NCBI GenBank assembly: GCA_001931875.2
Contig: MSJH02000836.1
Location: 1-59,740 of the forward strand
Length of the DNA stretch: 59,740 bases
From: Byssochlamys sp. IMV 00236
Taxonomy: Eukaryota > Ascomycota > Eurotiomycetes > Eurotiales > Thermoascaceae
Reading direction: 5' to 3'
This document shows, in pieces, positions 46,261 to 59,121 of the stretch (its first letter is position 1; every line of letters starts with the position of its first letter). The position numbers and the translations under genes are program-made. A model generated the notes under the pieces. It made no database searches and was not told where the DNA came from. It saw nothing but the letters and a program-made list of their open reading frames with translations.

Positions 46261-46399
46261 TAATCAATCAGGGTATCTCCACTATCTCTATCCTAAGCTT
46301 CAGGACCTTAGGATTATTAGACTTCAGTCGACTGATCCCACCATCTTGTAGAAGAATCTGCTGTGCATTAACAAAGATAACACTAGTATCTCTGTAGTA

Positions 46400-48350
46400 C
46401 TGCGTGCCTATGTCCTCCAACAATCTAAACTCTCCCTCCCGATATCTGCCTATAATCCCTTTCTAAGTTATATTAACTGCCTTTTAGCTTACAGCTTTCC
46501 GGGCGAGCCAGTTAAACTATAGAAATTAGCTCCCCCAGGTTATCTTATTCTTAATCGACTTTATTATTTTATTTTACCTAATACTGAAAGGAAGTTCGAC
46601 ATTAGCTTATCTTATAGTTAACTTAGTTATATCTAGGGGTAACGCTACTCTGCGGGCAGGAAATTTTTTGTTTCCCGCAGACTAAGTAATTAACCAGAGT
46701 ACTCTAAACTGGGCTATAAGCAGCTTTCGCAGGGCAATAAAGATATTAGCTAGTAACTCTACCTTCCTATCCTGGCAGCAAGAGCAAAAAGTATTGTTAA
46801 GGGAGAAAGCGACGCAAGAACCAACTAATCTATTAAGCTACAGCCGTTCTAGGACATTATTATTATATATAATACAGATAAGGGCCTCCTCTGATCCTTA
46901 AAAAAACACCCTAGTATTCCCAGACCGGGAATATTATATACTTAAATATCCTACAGATATCTCTAATATTTTCTTAAACTTCTTATAGATATAGTTTAAT
47001 AAGCCGTTATATTTAGGAACTAATTTCTGTCCTTTAATCTTTAATATAGGACAATTACTGCTTAGCACAGGAGCTAAGTAAGGCAAAGGTAATACTATAG
47101 TTAACTAATAATAGGACAGAGAAATAAACAGTGTAAAAGGTAAAAGACCTATATATAATACTATACTACTGTCAGTCGAAGGTAAAGATATAGATAATAA
47201 TATTAGGGCGGGGCCGTTAATAAAAATCGATCTCAATTTAATAAATACTAATACTCTGCTTATATAGATAATAAAGATAATAGCTATATTAAATAAGATA
47301 ATAATTAAGACTATAACTAAGCTAGCGGAATAAAATTAAGGTATTCTGCATAAACTTAGCAAATAGCAGGATAGCATATAATCTAACAGAAACTACTTTA
47401 CTTCAGGCAATAATTATAATTATAACTAGAATACTGCTGGCGATGCTATAATAACACTGTTATTATGCTTAAACAGCTCAGCCTCCTAGAAGTAAGAAGA
47501 ACTTAGGTTCTTTTAACTAGATTTAAAGGACTATAAGTATATAGGAATAGGGCCGATAATAACTATTAGTAGCCAGACATTCTATAAAGATATTTATTTG
47601 TTTACTAAATATATCCAGGACCTTATCTCAATTAAGGGTAATAAGTCAGTCCGGCCATAGCTCTATATATCCCTTAAGGGATAAGCATTATAATAATATG
47701 CAGTAGAGCTTTCCAAATTCGAATAAGACAGTTTATAAGTATATCTTATTAAAGAAGCTTAAATTCCGCTATTATTAAAGTAATTTAAGGTTAATACAGG
47801 TACTACAGTATATAAGTTAGAAAAAATATTATACTCTATAGCTAATATATAGAATAAAATTACACTATAAAACTTTATATAGATAGTTATCTGGCTGTAT
47901 AAGGCGATAAGACCCAGTATAACTTATATACAGCTTTATTTAGTATAGATAAAGTTCTCCCTATATATATAGAAAGACCTTATCTATCCTGATAAGAATA
48001 TATTATTAGTACAGTTTATAGAATTAGTAAATAAAGCCTATATAATATAACAGGACTAGGCCAATTTAGAGAATAGTCGGCAGTTGGGATAATATAATTA
48101 ATATAATAACTATAGATATAGTAACTGAGGCTATATATAGGTGCTATTATACTAAGTATATTGCTATAATAATCTAAGATAACCCAACTTAAGGCTATAG
48201 CTATAGTAATAATTCTTAGATATAAGGCCCGCAGCTGATATTCCTTAGGATCAGATAAGATAATTTATTAATAGAGAAGGTAGAGGAGGTAGATTCTCTA
48301 TATCTTTTAGATTGCTATTCGCATAAAACTACGACTGGCTAAATTAAGAT
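46400..48350 (+). pseudogene. Gag fossil of element G
   Basis: This encodes the structural precursor of the element particle. The pol-phase frame can be followed from about 46400 (an in-frame ATG at 46410) through 48350. The capsid core around 47500-47700 reads E-E-L-R-F-F, then Y-K-D-I-Y-L-F, and S-V-R-P then Y-I-S-L-K-G. That pattern (F-F-D-P...Y-Y-R-D-V...L-R-G-x-A-L) is typical of an abundant fungal Gypsy Gag. A Gln/Tyr/Asn-rich region follows and a G-R-G-G-R patch near 48285 may be the nucleic-acid-binding tail. No CCHC knuckle is seen. Around 46280-46900 the base composition is less AT-rich and more than one frame is readable, so the start is uncertain. Confidence 0.65.
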
Positions 48351-51300
48351 ATTACTACCTAATAAGCATTCTTATAGAATTATAATAGGGCCCAATAATT
48401 ATTTATGCTAAATTAAGACCGACTAAACTAAGGTAATACTATTCCCTAATAGGTATATAATATATATATTAATAATAAGTTAGAAGCAGAAGATCTGCTA
48501 TCTATATTATAATATTTAATAGATGTTAACGGCGGTTAAACTAGTTCTTTTACAGACGGGTTTTATTAAGGCATATATTATATAGAATATAGAGATACTA
48601 GATTTAATAACAGGCCAGATAAGGGCATTAAATATATAGAGAATATAATAGACTATATAGGAGATAATAGCTACAACCAGTTTATATATTATATTTAGCT
48701 AGAAGCCCCTGCCCAAGAATACTATATATATTTATACAAGTTTAAATCAAACAACGAACTATATTAATACTTTTAGAGTATATAATTTAAGTATAGTAAA
48801 AGGATAATAATACTATAGATGCCTACAATAACTAGAAATAAAATATCTTAGATAATATACTTTATAGCCCTAATATAGCTATAAATAGGCACTAGATACT
48901 CCTTTAAAAGATAGTATTATACTAAGGCTTTAGCATATATAGCGGACTCTTAAAAGTATATTATTATTTACTTAGATAATAATTGCTCTATAATAGTTAT
49001 TAACAGATAGTTCTTATAATAATAAGCCCTACACCTACTAATATAAGATATATTAGAAGTTATAATTAGGGGTATTAGTAGTATAGCTATACTATCTACC
49101 TAGTTTATTCGACTTTTAGTTAACCTGCCTACTACCCTTAATAGCTAAGAGGTTAAGGCTAGACTAGAAATAGAAGTATATTTAGTTAATAGGCTAAGAA
49201 TAAATATCCTTATAGGCAATAATGTTCTTATATTATATAGGTTTATACTTAATTTAGGCACTAGTATAGTAATTATTAATACCTATTAAAGAGCAATAAT
49301 ATTAATAAAAATTATAGCAAAGCTAGAGCACTATATACCTTAACTTATTTACCTAGCTTAGAGAGTAGTAATACCGCTAAGATCTAGTATGCGGCTACTA
49401 GTTAAAGTAAAAGGCAATTTAGTTAATAATAGGGACTATTTCTTTAACTTATGCTATAATTATATCGCGCTGTTTGCTTATATAGTTAATATAAAAATAA
49501 TATTTATCTAAGTATTTAATTTCTCAGAGCAGCTATAGGCGATCTTATAAAAAATATAATTAAGTATACTTAGCAAATTAGATAGAATAAATATTCTTAT
49601 AGTTAACTCTATAATAGCGCCCCTAGTAGAGGCTCTACAGAAAGGATACAGTAGACTAACCCTAGAAATAGTGTATAAGCTAAGCCTAGAGCGAGTTATA
49701 GCGAAAGGTATTATTATTTATAAAGATAAGGACACTGCTAATTAGCTGTAGCGCATTATTAAATTATATAATATATAAGATAACTATAGCTTTGCCAATA
49801 TACTAAAAGATTAATAAATGCGAATATTGTTAAAGGAAGGTTAGGAAGCCTAACTCCTATATTAATTTAAGGTTTATTTATTAGGACTAGCGGACTGAAA
49901 GGTTATAGATAATATATTTAATAAACTTTATAACCTGGGCTATATAGAATAGGCCGATAGCTATATACCTACTAGGTACCCAGTCTTTATTATCTAGAAA
50001 ATAGTAGAAAAGGATAACTAATAGATATAAAAAGGGCGTATTATAGTAGATATTTGCGCACTAAACTAGGAGATAGAACCTAATATCTATCTTATCCTGC
50101 TATAGGATAAAATCTTAGCAATAGTAATAGGGAAGCTATTTATCTTTATTTATAATGCAATCTCCTTTTTTTACTAGTAGAGAGTATTCCTACCCTATTA
50201 ATTACAACTAATAATAGTTAGCTATTAGGGCTAAGAGGTTTTCAATATAGCTATAATAGGATTTTATAATATGCCTGCCTATATTTAACAAATTATAGAT
50301 TACTACTTGCAGAAGTTCTGAGAGTTTATTTATATCTATATAGACGACCTAGTTATAGTATTAAAGACACTAAACAATTATAAGTAATACTTGCATATAT
50401 TATTCTCTACAATACAGAAGCTTAATATCGCCCTAAATCCTAAAAAATCCTTTATTAGGTTTCCCTTAGTAATATTATTAAATTGTTAGGTTAATACCTT
50501 TAGTATAGCCAATCTAGAGGAGAAAATAAAGGCTATAATAGACCTACCTTTCCCTGCTATCTTAAAAGACTTTAAGCACTTCTTTACCCTTATAGGATAG
50601 TTCTGCTAGTATATCTTAGGATATATAATTATTATAGGTCCTTTATAAGACTATAAGATATTATTGCTATGTCCTAGTCCTATTAAGAATAAACTACACT
50701 AGAAATTTATAACTAATACCTAAATAGACCTTCTAACTGAATAAGAGCTATAGTTATTCTAGAAAATTAAATAATATTTCTAGGACTTATCCTTTTTAGC
50801 CCACTTTTTGTTAGACAAATTATTCTATATTAACTTTAATATAACAGGCGGCTCCGGGGCAGATATATTGAGACGCGGTCTTAGTATAATAATATACTAT
50901 CTATGCAATAAGGTATTAGCAGATAAATATTATCTCTTAGCAGCCAGCCCGCTAGCTAAGACAATACTAAGCAGGTTAAAGATATAGCTAATTCTATTCC
51001 TATTAAGATAGCTAAACTCTGCAGAAATAAGATATTAGCCAATAGAATTAGAGATTATATACTTAATATAGATACTTAGAAAGATATACTATCTTATTAA
51101 GGCATTAAAGTTAACTATTATAGTGTTTATAAATTATAGCGCTATTCTAGTAATAGCTAAGCAGACTATATTAAAATCTAGTTTAATAAAGCGGACTAAC
51201 TTATACCTAGTCCTTACAGCATAATATATCTAATAATTTAACCTGAACCTTATTTATAAGCCCGGTAAAACTAATATAATACTAGATATATTATTATATT

Positions 51301-52870
51301 TACTGTCAGCTATAATAGAGCTATATACCCCCTTATTAGAGAATATTAGAGATATAAATATTTTTATTACCAATATTAATAATGAGATAAATATTTATTA
51401 TATCTCCCTAGTTAAGATAAGCCCTGGGTTTAAGGAGAAATTAGTAAGGGGCTACTAAATAGACTCTAAATAAAGTTAAATATTAGATAATCTGCAGAAT
51501 AAGTCGGAGGTAACACTATTATATAAGATAGAAGATAGTCTTTTATACTTAGTTAATAGGTATAATAGATATTAATATTTATATATTTTATAATCAGTGG
51601 TCCCAGAGATACTACAGCTCGCCTATAACTAAGTTAATTATTCTAGAGTTAATAGAATACTAGATAAACTAAATAGCTTAGCTATTTATAAGATATCTAA
51701 GCTAGTACAGGAATATATTGCCTACTGCCCTAAATATACAGTAAATTAGATATAATAATACTGGCCCTTTAAGTCTATACAGCCTATTATAATGCCACCA
51801 ATCCTATTTAATATACTGACTATCGATTTTATTATAGGCCTGCCTAAGATAAAAAACGGCCTTAATTAAGCTATATTAATAATGTATAAGTTTACTAAGA
51901 AAATAATATTTATTTCAGAAAAAGCTACTTAGACTATAGCTAATTAGGCAGCAGCCCTGCTAGATTATCTATATATTAAGAACTGGGGTTTGCTACAGAA
52001 AATCGTCTTTAATAAAGACCCTAAATTTCTATCTAATTTATAGAAGGAATTTTTTAGATGCCTAAATATCTAGCTATTATTTTTAACAGTATTTTACCTA
52101 TAAATAAATAAGCAATTAGAGTGCACAAACTAATAAGCAGAGATAGCTCTCAGATACTTCCTCAGCGCGCTAGACACCCTAATAGATTAGCCCTTAGCGC
52201 TACTATAGCTTCAAGAGGCCTTTAATAACAGTAAAAGCGCGTCTATAAGGCATATACTGTATTAGCTAGTATATAATATCAAATTACCTATATCTATAGA
52301 CCTTATATATAATATAGAACTAAAACAGAGCTTTATATATAGGATTAATGCAAGAGAAGCTATAAAGATAGCAGCTATATCGGCTAAGTAATACTACAAC
52401 TGGCAATACCTCTATATTGCCTTTATACTTAATAATTAGGTCTATCTATATCTTTATAAAGGCTACTTAATATCAGCAATAAAGGTATTAGGAAGGAAGC
52501 TTTTATAACAGTATATTAGATCTTTTAAGGTAATTTAATATATAAGAAAACTAGTATATAAGTTGGAGCTACCACTATATTAGAGAGTATATAACATATT
52601 CTTAGTAGTATATTTAGAGCCGGCCTTGCTAGGAGATAACCCCTTTAACAGACAACTATAACCGCCGCCAGCACTATATATAGAGAAAGATAATACTAGG
52701 ACCTATAAAATTAAGAAGCTTATAAATAAGCGCGTCTGCCAGCGTTACCAACATATTATTATAGAATATTTAGTCTAATAAAAGGGCTGGGGGCTAAAAT
52801 ATAATATATAGTATAATATTAATAATCTTAGAGACGCGCTAAAGCTAATAAAAAAATATAAGGATAAAGT
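48351..52870 (+). pseudogene. Pol fossil of element G: protease, RT, RNase H, integrase, chromodomain-like tail
   Basis: It is all in one frame with gag. Protease at 49251-49265 reads N-L-G-T-S where D-S-G-T-S is expected (both changes transitions). RT: V-D-I-C-A-L-N near 50046, F-F-Y near 50165, then Y-I-D-D at 50337-50348, intact here unlike in the other elements. RNase H: F-Y-I-N-F-N near 50820 in place of L-x-I-D-x-D, and a terminal Y-K-P-G-K-T-N near 51260. Integrase: Y-C-P-K-Y near 51725, D-F-I-I-G-L near 51825, N-K-D-P-K-F near 52010 (second Asp zone), catalytic Glu not pinned. The tail at 52690-52860 has Y-K-I-K-K-L, E-Y-L-V, K-G-W-G and then a Y-N-I block, a chromodomain-like pattern. 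Many TAA/TAG. Confidence 0.8.
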
Positions 52871-53089
52871 CACTAATGGTTCTGCGCATTTACTATTAGA
52901 AAAGGGGTTATTAGCTTACCTAGCTAATACCAGCAATACTTTACCTACTTTACCCTTATGCTATACCTACAGCTAACTCTAGCAGAGTATTAGCTTAACC
53001 TCCCTTATTTAGTACAAACTACCACTTATCCTGTATTATTATTGAATATTAATATATTAATAAGTATTTTTACGCCTAATAATAAGGAC

Positions 53090-54375
53090 AGAGGCTATAT
53101 TATAGTTGCGCAACTAAATATATAGCTAGCAGAATAATCTATTCTGTAGGAGAGACTAAGACTTTACTATAATATTTGAACAGAAGAAATATTATAAAAT
53201 TATAAGGCTAGACAGAAAGAGTAGTTCTTAGACTTAATAAAATACCTAGTATTAATATACTTAATATATGCTGTAACAGCAATGCTAGTATAATTAGATA
53301 ATATTCTATAATTCTATTAGCGGATTAAAATATATTATTAATATATTTTTAAGGAAGAATATTGCTATATTATAATAATAAAAGAACCCAGTATTAGTAA
53401 AAATCTTATAAATAAAAATTTAGATCTAAGCCCTAGCAACAGCCCTAATATATACTTAGCCCAACTAATAATCTACTATAGGCTATAGCCCCTGACTATT
53501 AACCTAATATTAAAGGGTAATACTAATAACTTAATATCAGAGGATAATATTAATAATACTATAAATAATGCGAGCCTTAATAAAGAGAAAAAATAAACAG
53601 AGGGATAATATATACAGGGATATCTAGATAATAAATAAGGGCAGCCTAGTATAGATAGCAGAGAATAGTTTAAAAATTTATAACCCTAAAGGTAAAATAA
53701 CCTAGCTGTTATAGGGGTAATATAGGACTATTAAGGTAATATAATCCGCACAGGCAAATATTAGGCATTTTTATAACTAGAGTTATGCTTTATCTTTATA
53801 GCTATTATATTTATTTAAGAACTAAGCCCTAGGCGCCTAATTCTCTTAGACTTAAGGAATTTACTTATAGCTATAGTAGGAGTCCTAATAAATATAGTAA
53901 GGGAAAGATTCTTAAAAAATAGATAATAGCTTCGCCGGAGAAAGCTATTAGTCTTATTATATATAATAATTCCGCCAGGCTTACTATAATAGCAGAAAAA
54001 CTAATCTTACTATTTAATAGATAAGAATTGTTAATTAGTAAAATATAATAATATTATCTTCTTCCCTCAGTACTATATATATAACAGCCTTATTAATCTT
54101 GCTAAATAGCTTTACTAAGGCTTCCTTAAAGGCTACTGGGCCTAGCTTAATATCTACTAATATAAATATTACTAATAGGAATAATAATAAAAAGAGTAAG
54201 AATAGCTAGTTTTTTAGCAGAATAAATTTATAACTAGCACTATATAACCTACTAGGACTATAGAGAATAATATTAAAGAGCTTTTAAGCGCTGAGGAGGT
54301 CTTTTTAAATAAGGAATAGAATAGCTATAGCTAATAAATTATATCTAATTATATTATAGCGCAGACGCTATTTCT
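53090..54375 (+). pseudogene. Third frame of element G downstream of pol, Gln-rich, unrecognised
   Basis: I do not recognise this product. Between pol and the polypurine tract a different plus-strand frame (codon starts 2 modulo 3) is readable for about 1.3 kb through TAA/TAG/TGA. The N-terminal part is Leu/Glu/Lys-rich (E-R-L-R-L-Y-Y, R-Q-K-E), the middle is Asn/Ser-rich near 53400-53560, then a hydrophobic stretch near 53780-53890. The C-terminal part (54120-54340) is strongly Gln-rich and ends with an E-L-L-S-A-E-E-V block. It occupies the position of an accessory or envelope-like gene, but nothing shows which. It could be missing from relatives. Confidence 0.4.
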
Positions 54376-54381
54376 TTTATT

Positions 54382-54393
54382 TAGGGGGGGGGC
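54382..54393 (+). promoter_or_regulatory. Polypurine tract of element G
   Basis: TAGGGGGGGGGC lies a few bases before the 3' LTR start at 54398, as expected for the plus-strand primer. Confidence 0.8.
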
Positions 54394-54397
54394 ATTC

Positions 54398-54546
54398 TAT
54401 TATAGATATAACTCTGCTATAGCTGCAGCTGCAGCAGTATTAGACCGCCTATTAGACCGCCTTAGCAGCACTTAGCAAGTAGTATCCCTCTAGTAGAGCA
54501 ATCAACCTTCTTATCTCCTATATCTCCATGGCTTCGCCTGGTTATA
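54398..54546 (+). repeat. 3' LTR of element G (149 bp)
   Basis: Same length as the 5' LTR. It starts TATTATAG and ends GGTTATA, with TG and CA both changed to TA. It is more RIP-affected than the 5' copy. Confidence 0.9.
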
Positions 54547-54551
54547 TATAC

Positions 54552-57500
54552 TATTAGAGTTACTTTATAAGAGAGAAAGTATTTTAAAATAGTTTATAGA
54601 GAATATTAAAAGAATTTATTCTAAGATTACTCTATTATAATATATTAAGACTATTTTATATAAAGTATAGTAAGTCCTTAGATTTTAGCCGCCTTAAGCG
54701 CTTAAGAAAATTATAGCTTAAATATTATATAAAAGACTTTAAAATAAGATTCTTAAATAGTATTATAGTCTATACTAGAATTTATAGTTTCTAGTTAAGA
54801 AGAAAAATAGTAAGTATAGGCTTATTAATACTGCTATATAAATTAATAAAGTAATAGTTTATAATATAAATATGCCTCTAAATATTAATAAATTTACTAA
54901 GGATTTTAATAGCTTATCTTTAAGTTTACTTATTAATTTACTTTTAAGATATAACTAAATTATTTTTACCCTAGAAAATAGAGATATAATAGTTATTTAA
55001 ACTTTACTTAGGCTTCTATATTAAGTAATAATTCTCTAAAATATTATAAACTTTATTAAGTAAATTAAGCATATTATAATATTTATTCTGCTAGAAGCTT
55101 TATCTAAGATTATTAAGATCTTCTTAAATAATATAAGTATTAAAGGTTCTTACTTAAAGTATAATAATAAAAAAGTATTTCTTAATATATACCTATATAT
55201 ATTAGAATATCTTCAGAATCTTAAATTCTTAATATATACCTATATATATTAGAATATCTTCAGAATCTTAACTATATTTTTTATCTTTTTAAGCTTATCG
55301 GAGTAATTATATCTGCTAAAAAGTCCTAATTTATTATAGCTAGTCTAAAGATAATAGAATAGTTATATAATTATTCTAGCTGCTATATAGATAGAGAAAA
55401 GGTTTAAAAGATTATAAAATAGCCTATACCTATTAATATAAATTAAATTTATTTATTTCTTAAGTTAACTTCTTACTTTAAAGCTCTTATACTATAGTAT
55501 AGAGTTATTATAGCATCTCTTTACTATTTACTTTAAATAAGAGTAGAATAAATTTAGGGTAAGAAGTAATAAGTAGTCTTTAAAGAGATTAAATAGCTTC
55601 TTATAAATAACTAGATAATTATCTTTATTAATTATACTTAAAACTCGCTTAATATTATTATTACTATAAATATAAATAAAAAAGGCTTTAAAGCTATTAT
55701 TATATAAAAATAATAAGGTAAGTATTATCTTATTAAATATAAGTCTAATATATAAAATAATATAGAGAAGAAGTATAATATAAGAAAGAGAGAATATAAG
55801 ATAATCTTAAAGATATTTAAGAAGTTTTACTATTAGCTATATAGAATTTATTTTAAGCTTAAGATTAATACTTAAACTCTAGTAATATAACTAAATAAAT
55901 TAGCTATAGATTTTCTTAGTGCTTTAATTATTAATTAGCTTATATAGATTTACTTATTTAATTTTATTATTAAATATATTCTTAGATAAAAATATATTGC
56001 AGTAAATAGTTTATTTTAAATATTATTTCTTAATAAGGCTAATATTAAAGAAGATATAGATAATTTTATCTAAGACTAGCTAGATTACTTCCTTATATAT
56101 ATTATGCTTATATGCGCGACTATACCTTAAGCTAAGGAAGAAGTCTATATCTTTAATCTTTCCTATTTTAAGGAATCTAAGTATATTATTAAGTACTTAA
56201 TAATTCTAAAAAAGCCTTAGAGTATATTAATAGGAGAATTTTAATAGTTTTAAAAGAAAGCCTTAAAATTTTTAATTAAGGATTAGTATTTATTCTGCTA
56301 TATAAGTAAAAATATACCTCTATATAGAGTTATTAATAATAAGGAAAATAAGAAGAGGATCTTATATATAATATATAAAGAATATAGTTATAGAGGAAAG
56401 AAAAGTATAAACTACTAAATTATAGCTTACTATTAATAGCTAAGCCTATATCTTAATATAAAATATTATATTAAGACTTATCTTCTATATTAATTATAAG
56501 AATTAAATAGATAAGAAAAGGTATTATACTTAATATAGCTATTAATATTATAGGCTAAAATTTATATTAATATAGTTTATATATCCCTAGATTATAGTAA
56601 GAACTTTCTTATTATTTTTAAGAATAGCCTATTTAAATAGATAAAAGCTTATACCTTTATTATAGCTATTTTAAATATAGTTATAAAGTTTTTATAGGAA
56701 GATATCTTTTACTATTTTAATCTGCCTCTTAAAATTATTAAAAATAGAGAATTAAAGAATTAAGCCTTAGTAAAAGCTTTTATTACTAAATATAATATTA
56801 AAAAAATTCTTATTTTATTATATTACCTATAGTTAAATAATATTATAGAATTAAAATATTATCCTATTAAAAATATATTATCTAAGATAATAAATAAGAC
56901 TAGTAAAAGATAGCTTTAATATCTATCTATAATACTACTTATAAACTATTATATTATCTATATAAATACTAGTATAACCCTATATTATCTACTTATAGGT
57001 TAAGAAGTAATTTTATTTATTAATCTAGAAATCCTTATATAGTCTATACTTTTATAGAAGACTATTTAAACTATTATTAACTTACTTATTATAAGAGCTT
57101 ATTAGATAAAATAATGTAATTAAGACCTTAAAGAAGTAGCTATATATTTAAAGTATATATATAAGTAAAATAAGGAATATTTTAACAACTGTTATAATAT
57201 CTATATTAAAGAGCTTAAAAATAAATCTCTAGTATTACTTTATAATATATAAAGAGAGAATAATATATCTTATTTAAATAAGCTAGCCTTTTATTAGCTT
57301 AGCCTATATTATATATATAAGATTTAGGATCTTACTATCTTAAAGAGCTAAATAATATATTATTAAATAGAACTATTAATAAGAATTAATTAAAGGGCTT
57401 TATTCTTAAGTCTAATAAGGCCGTTAACTTTTTAAATAGAGAGAATAGCATTTTTAAAATAAATAGTATTATTAAGATAAACTATATATTTAAAGATAAA

Positions 57501-57650
57501 TAAAAAGATAATAAGGCTAAATTAAGTAATATAAATATTAAAACTGTAATAGAGGACTAAATTTTACTTAAATAGAATATAGCTATAATTATTAATCTAA
57601 CTTATTCTAATTAATAAAGTTATTTAATTAGCTAAATCTATATAATAGCA
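54552..57650 (+). pseudogene. Pol fossil of element F: RT, RNase H, integrase
   Basis: RT begins near 54770 with S-R-F or L-E-F-I followed by L-V-K-K-K and Y-R-L-I-N-T-A, the N-terminal RT signature. The active site at 55121-55132 reads F-L-N-N (both Asp changed), followed by I-K-G and Y-N-N. Directly after the Y-I-L-E-Y-L-Q-N-L block a 47-bp tandem duplication breaks the frame (55181-55274). RNase H and integrase follow: Y-R-G-K-x around 56390, D-Y-S-K near 56590, K-N-R-E-L-K-N near 56740, and a tail around 57120-57550 with L-K-Y-T-R-K-Q-N and L-L-Y-N-I-Q-R. It is the same broad lineage as family C. It is dead by stops and by the duplication. Confidence 0.65.
55181..55274. repeat. Perfect 47-bp tandem duplication
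   Basis: The unit 55181-55227 (CTTAATATATACC...CAGAATCTTAAATT) is repeated at 55228-55274 with no difference over at least 45 bp. Forty-seven is not a multiple of three, so it shifts the RT frame of element F. Identity in such mutated DNA implies it arose after RIP. Confidence 0.9.
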
Positions 57651-59121
57651 GTTACTCTTATTTAAAAATTTACCTTAAGCAGTAAATTTATATATAATAA
57701 ATTTAATATCTTACTATATTTTAAGTTCTTATTTTTTTTTTTATCTTTTCTAAACCCTTAAGCTAATTATTTTATTATGCTTATTATTACTATTATCTTA
57801 AAGAGTTATTATTTACTTATCTATTACTTAATAAGATATTTACTAAATTTATCTTCTATTCTCTATTATTTTAAGAAGATTATAGTTAATTCTAGCTTTA
57901 ATTAGAGATAATAAAAGGAGATTAAAATCTCGCTATTTTATTAATAAGTATATTCTCTTTTTTCTTTTATTAAATAATTTCTTCTATTATTTTATTTTTC
58001 TTACTTTATTTTTTTATAATTATATTATATTATTAGATTACTTCTTACTCTACTATATTTATATCTATATTAATTAATTAAGATAATATTTTAATAATTA
58101 ATAATATTTAGTTCTCTTCTCTATAAGAAGCTATTAGCTTTATTAATTAATAACTAATAATCCTTTAATATAGTTATTAGCTTTAGCTAGCTATTATACT
58201 GCATTAGAATTATAAAGCTATAGATAATCTCCTTATATAATTATAAGAATATATTAAATCCTCCTAAGCCTAATTATATACTATTAGTATTAAATAATTT
58301 TAGAATAATTTTAAAGATACTAAGGCTATTTATAAGAAAGTTAGTAATAGAAAAAGATAAATTAAGAATATAAAAAGAAATATTATAAATAAGTAAGGCT
58401 TTAAAAATATAGAGCTTATATAGTATTATATTAACTTTAAATAAATAGCTAAATATATAGTTACTCTTATAAAGAATACTAATTTCTTTAAAAATATTAT
58501 TTATATATTAAATAAGGCTATAATTAATAGGCTCTTATATTCTAGTAAAGAGAAAAGTTTTAAGAAAATTTTATAGCCGGCTAATATTAATAACCTTCTC
58601 TCTTTTTAAGATCTTTATTTAATCTTATAAATAAAGCTTTAAAACTTATAAATAAAATATAATCTTTTTAGCCTACTTATCTTTATTAAACTATAATTTT
58701 TATTATAAAAAATTTCTTTATCTCTAGAATTACGTATAATAATTTTATCTTTAGTATACTTATTATAATTATTAATATCTTTAATATATAAGCCTTAAGT
58801 TAAAAGCAGTAATAGCTTCTTATTACCTTATATAAGTATAATTATATCTTATAGTATTATTATACCTTAGAGAATATTATTAATCTTATCTATCTTATTT
58901 AAAACTAGTAAAACTTTTAATTTACTAAGATTTTACAGATTATTACTTATAAAATCCCCTAGCTAATTAAAATTAAGCTCCTTTTTTTTAATATTATATA
59001 AGCGCTAAAGCGCTACTATTATTATTATTATAATAAAGTAATCTATTATTAAGTTTATAGATATTCTTAGTAATTTTAATAATATTAATAAGACTCTTTT
59101 AAAAGTATCTTAAATATTTAA
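57651..59121. other. Unassigned stretch between element F and hAT-D copy 2
   Basis: T-rich, pyrimidine-heavy plus-strand sequence at 57700-58080, then mixed AT-rich sequence. From ~58300 to ~59050 a plus-strand frame is partly readable (N-I-E-L-I-Q-Y-Y, N-F-K-Q-I-A-K-Y, later S/L/T-rich). This could be another retroelement Gag or LINE ORF1, but I cannot assign it. The expected 3' LTR of F was not found. Confidence 0.3.

Larger units (their letters stand above)
46097..54546 (+). mobile_element. Ty3/Gypsy element G, complete (8450 bp)
   Basis: Two 149-bp LTRs (46097-46245 and 54398-54546) are flanked by the 5-bp duplication TATAC (46092-46096 and 54547-54551). A TGG-starting primer site follows the first LTR and a G-rich polypurine tract precedes the second. 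Gag, protease, RT, RNase H, integrase and a chromodomain-like tail share one frame (codon starts divisible by 3). A further frame follows pol. It is inserted in element F. The LTRs are unusually short. Decay is by transitions. Confidence 0.92.
41928..57700 (+). mobile_element. Ty3/Gypsy element F, plus strand, split by element G
   Basis: The left part (to 46096) carries gag and protease; the right part (54552 to ~57650) carries RT to integrase. The order and strand match and element G with its TATAC duplication lies between, so they are one element. The start is placed at TAGTCGAAGC, possibly a RIP-changed TG LTR end near 41927, but no matching 3' LTR was found, so both ends are estimates. 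The RT resembles family C in pattern but is clearly a separate element. Confidence 0.6.
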
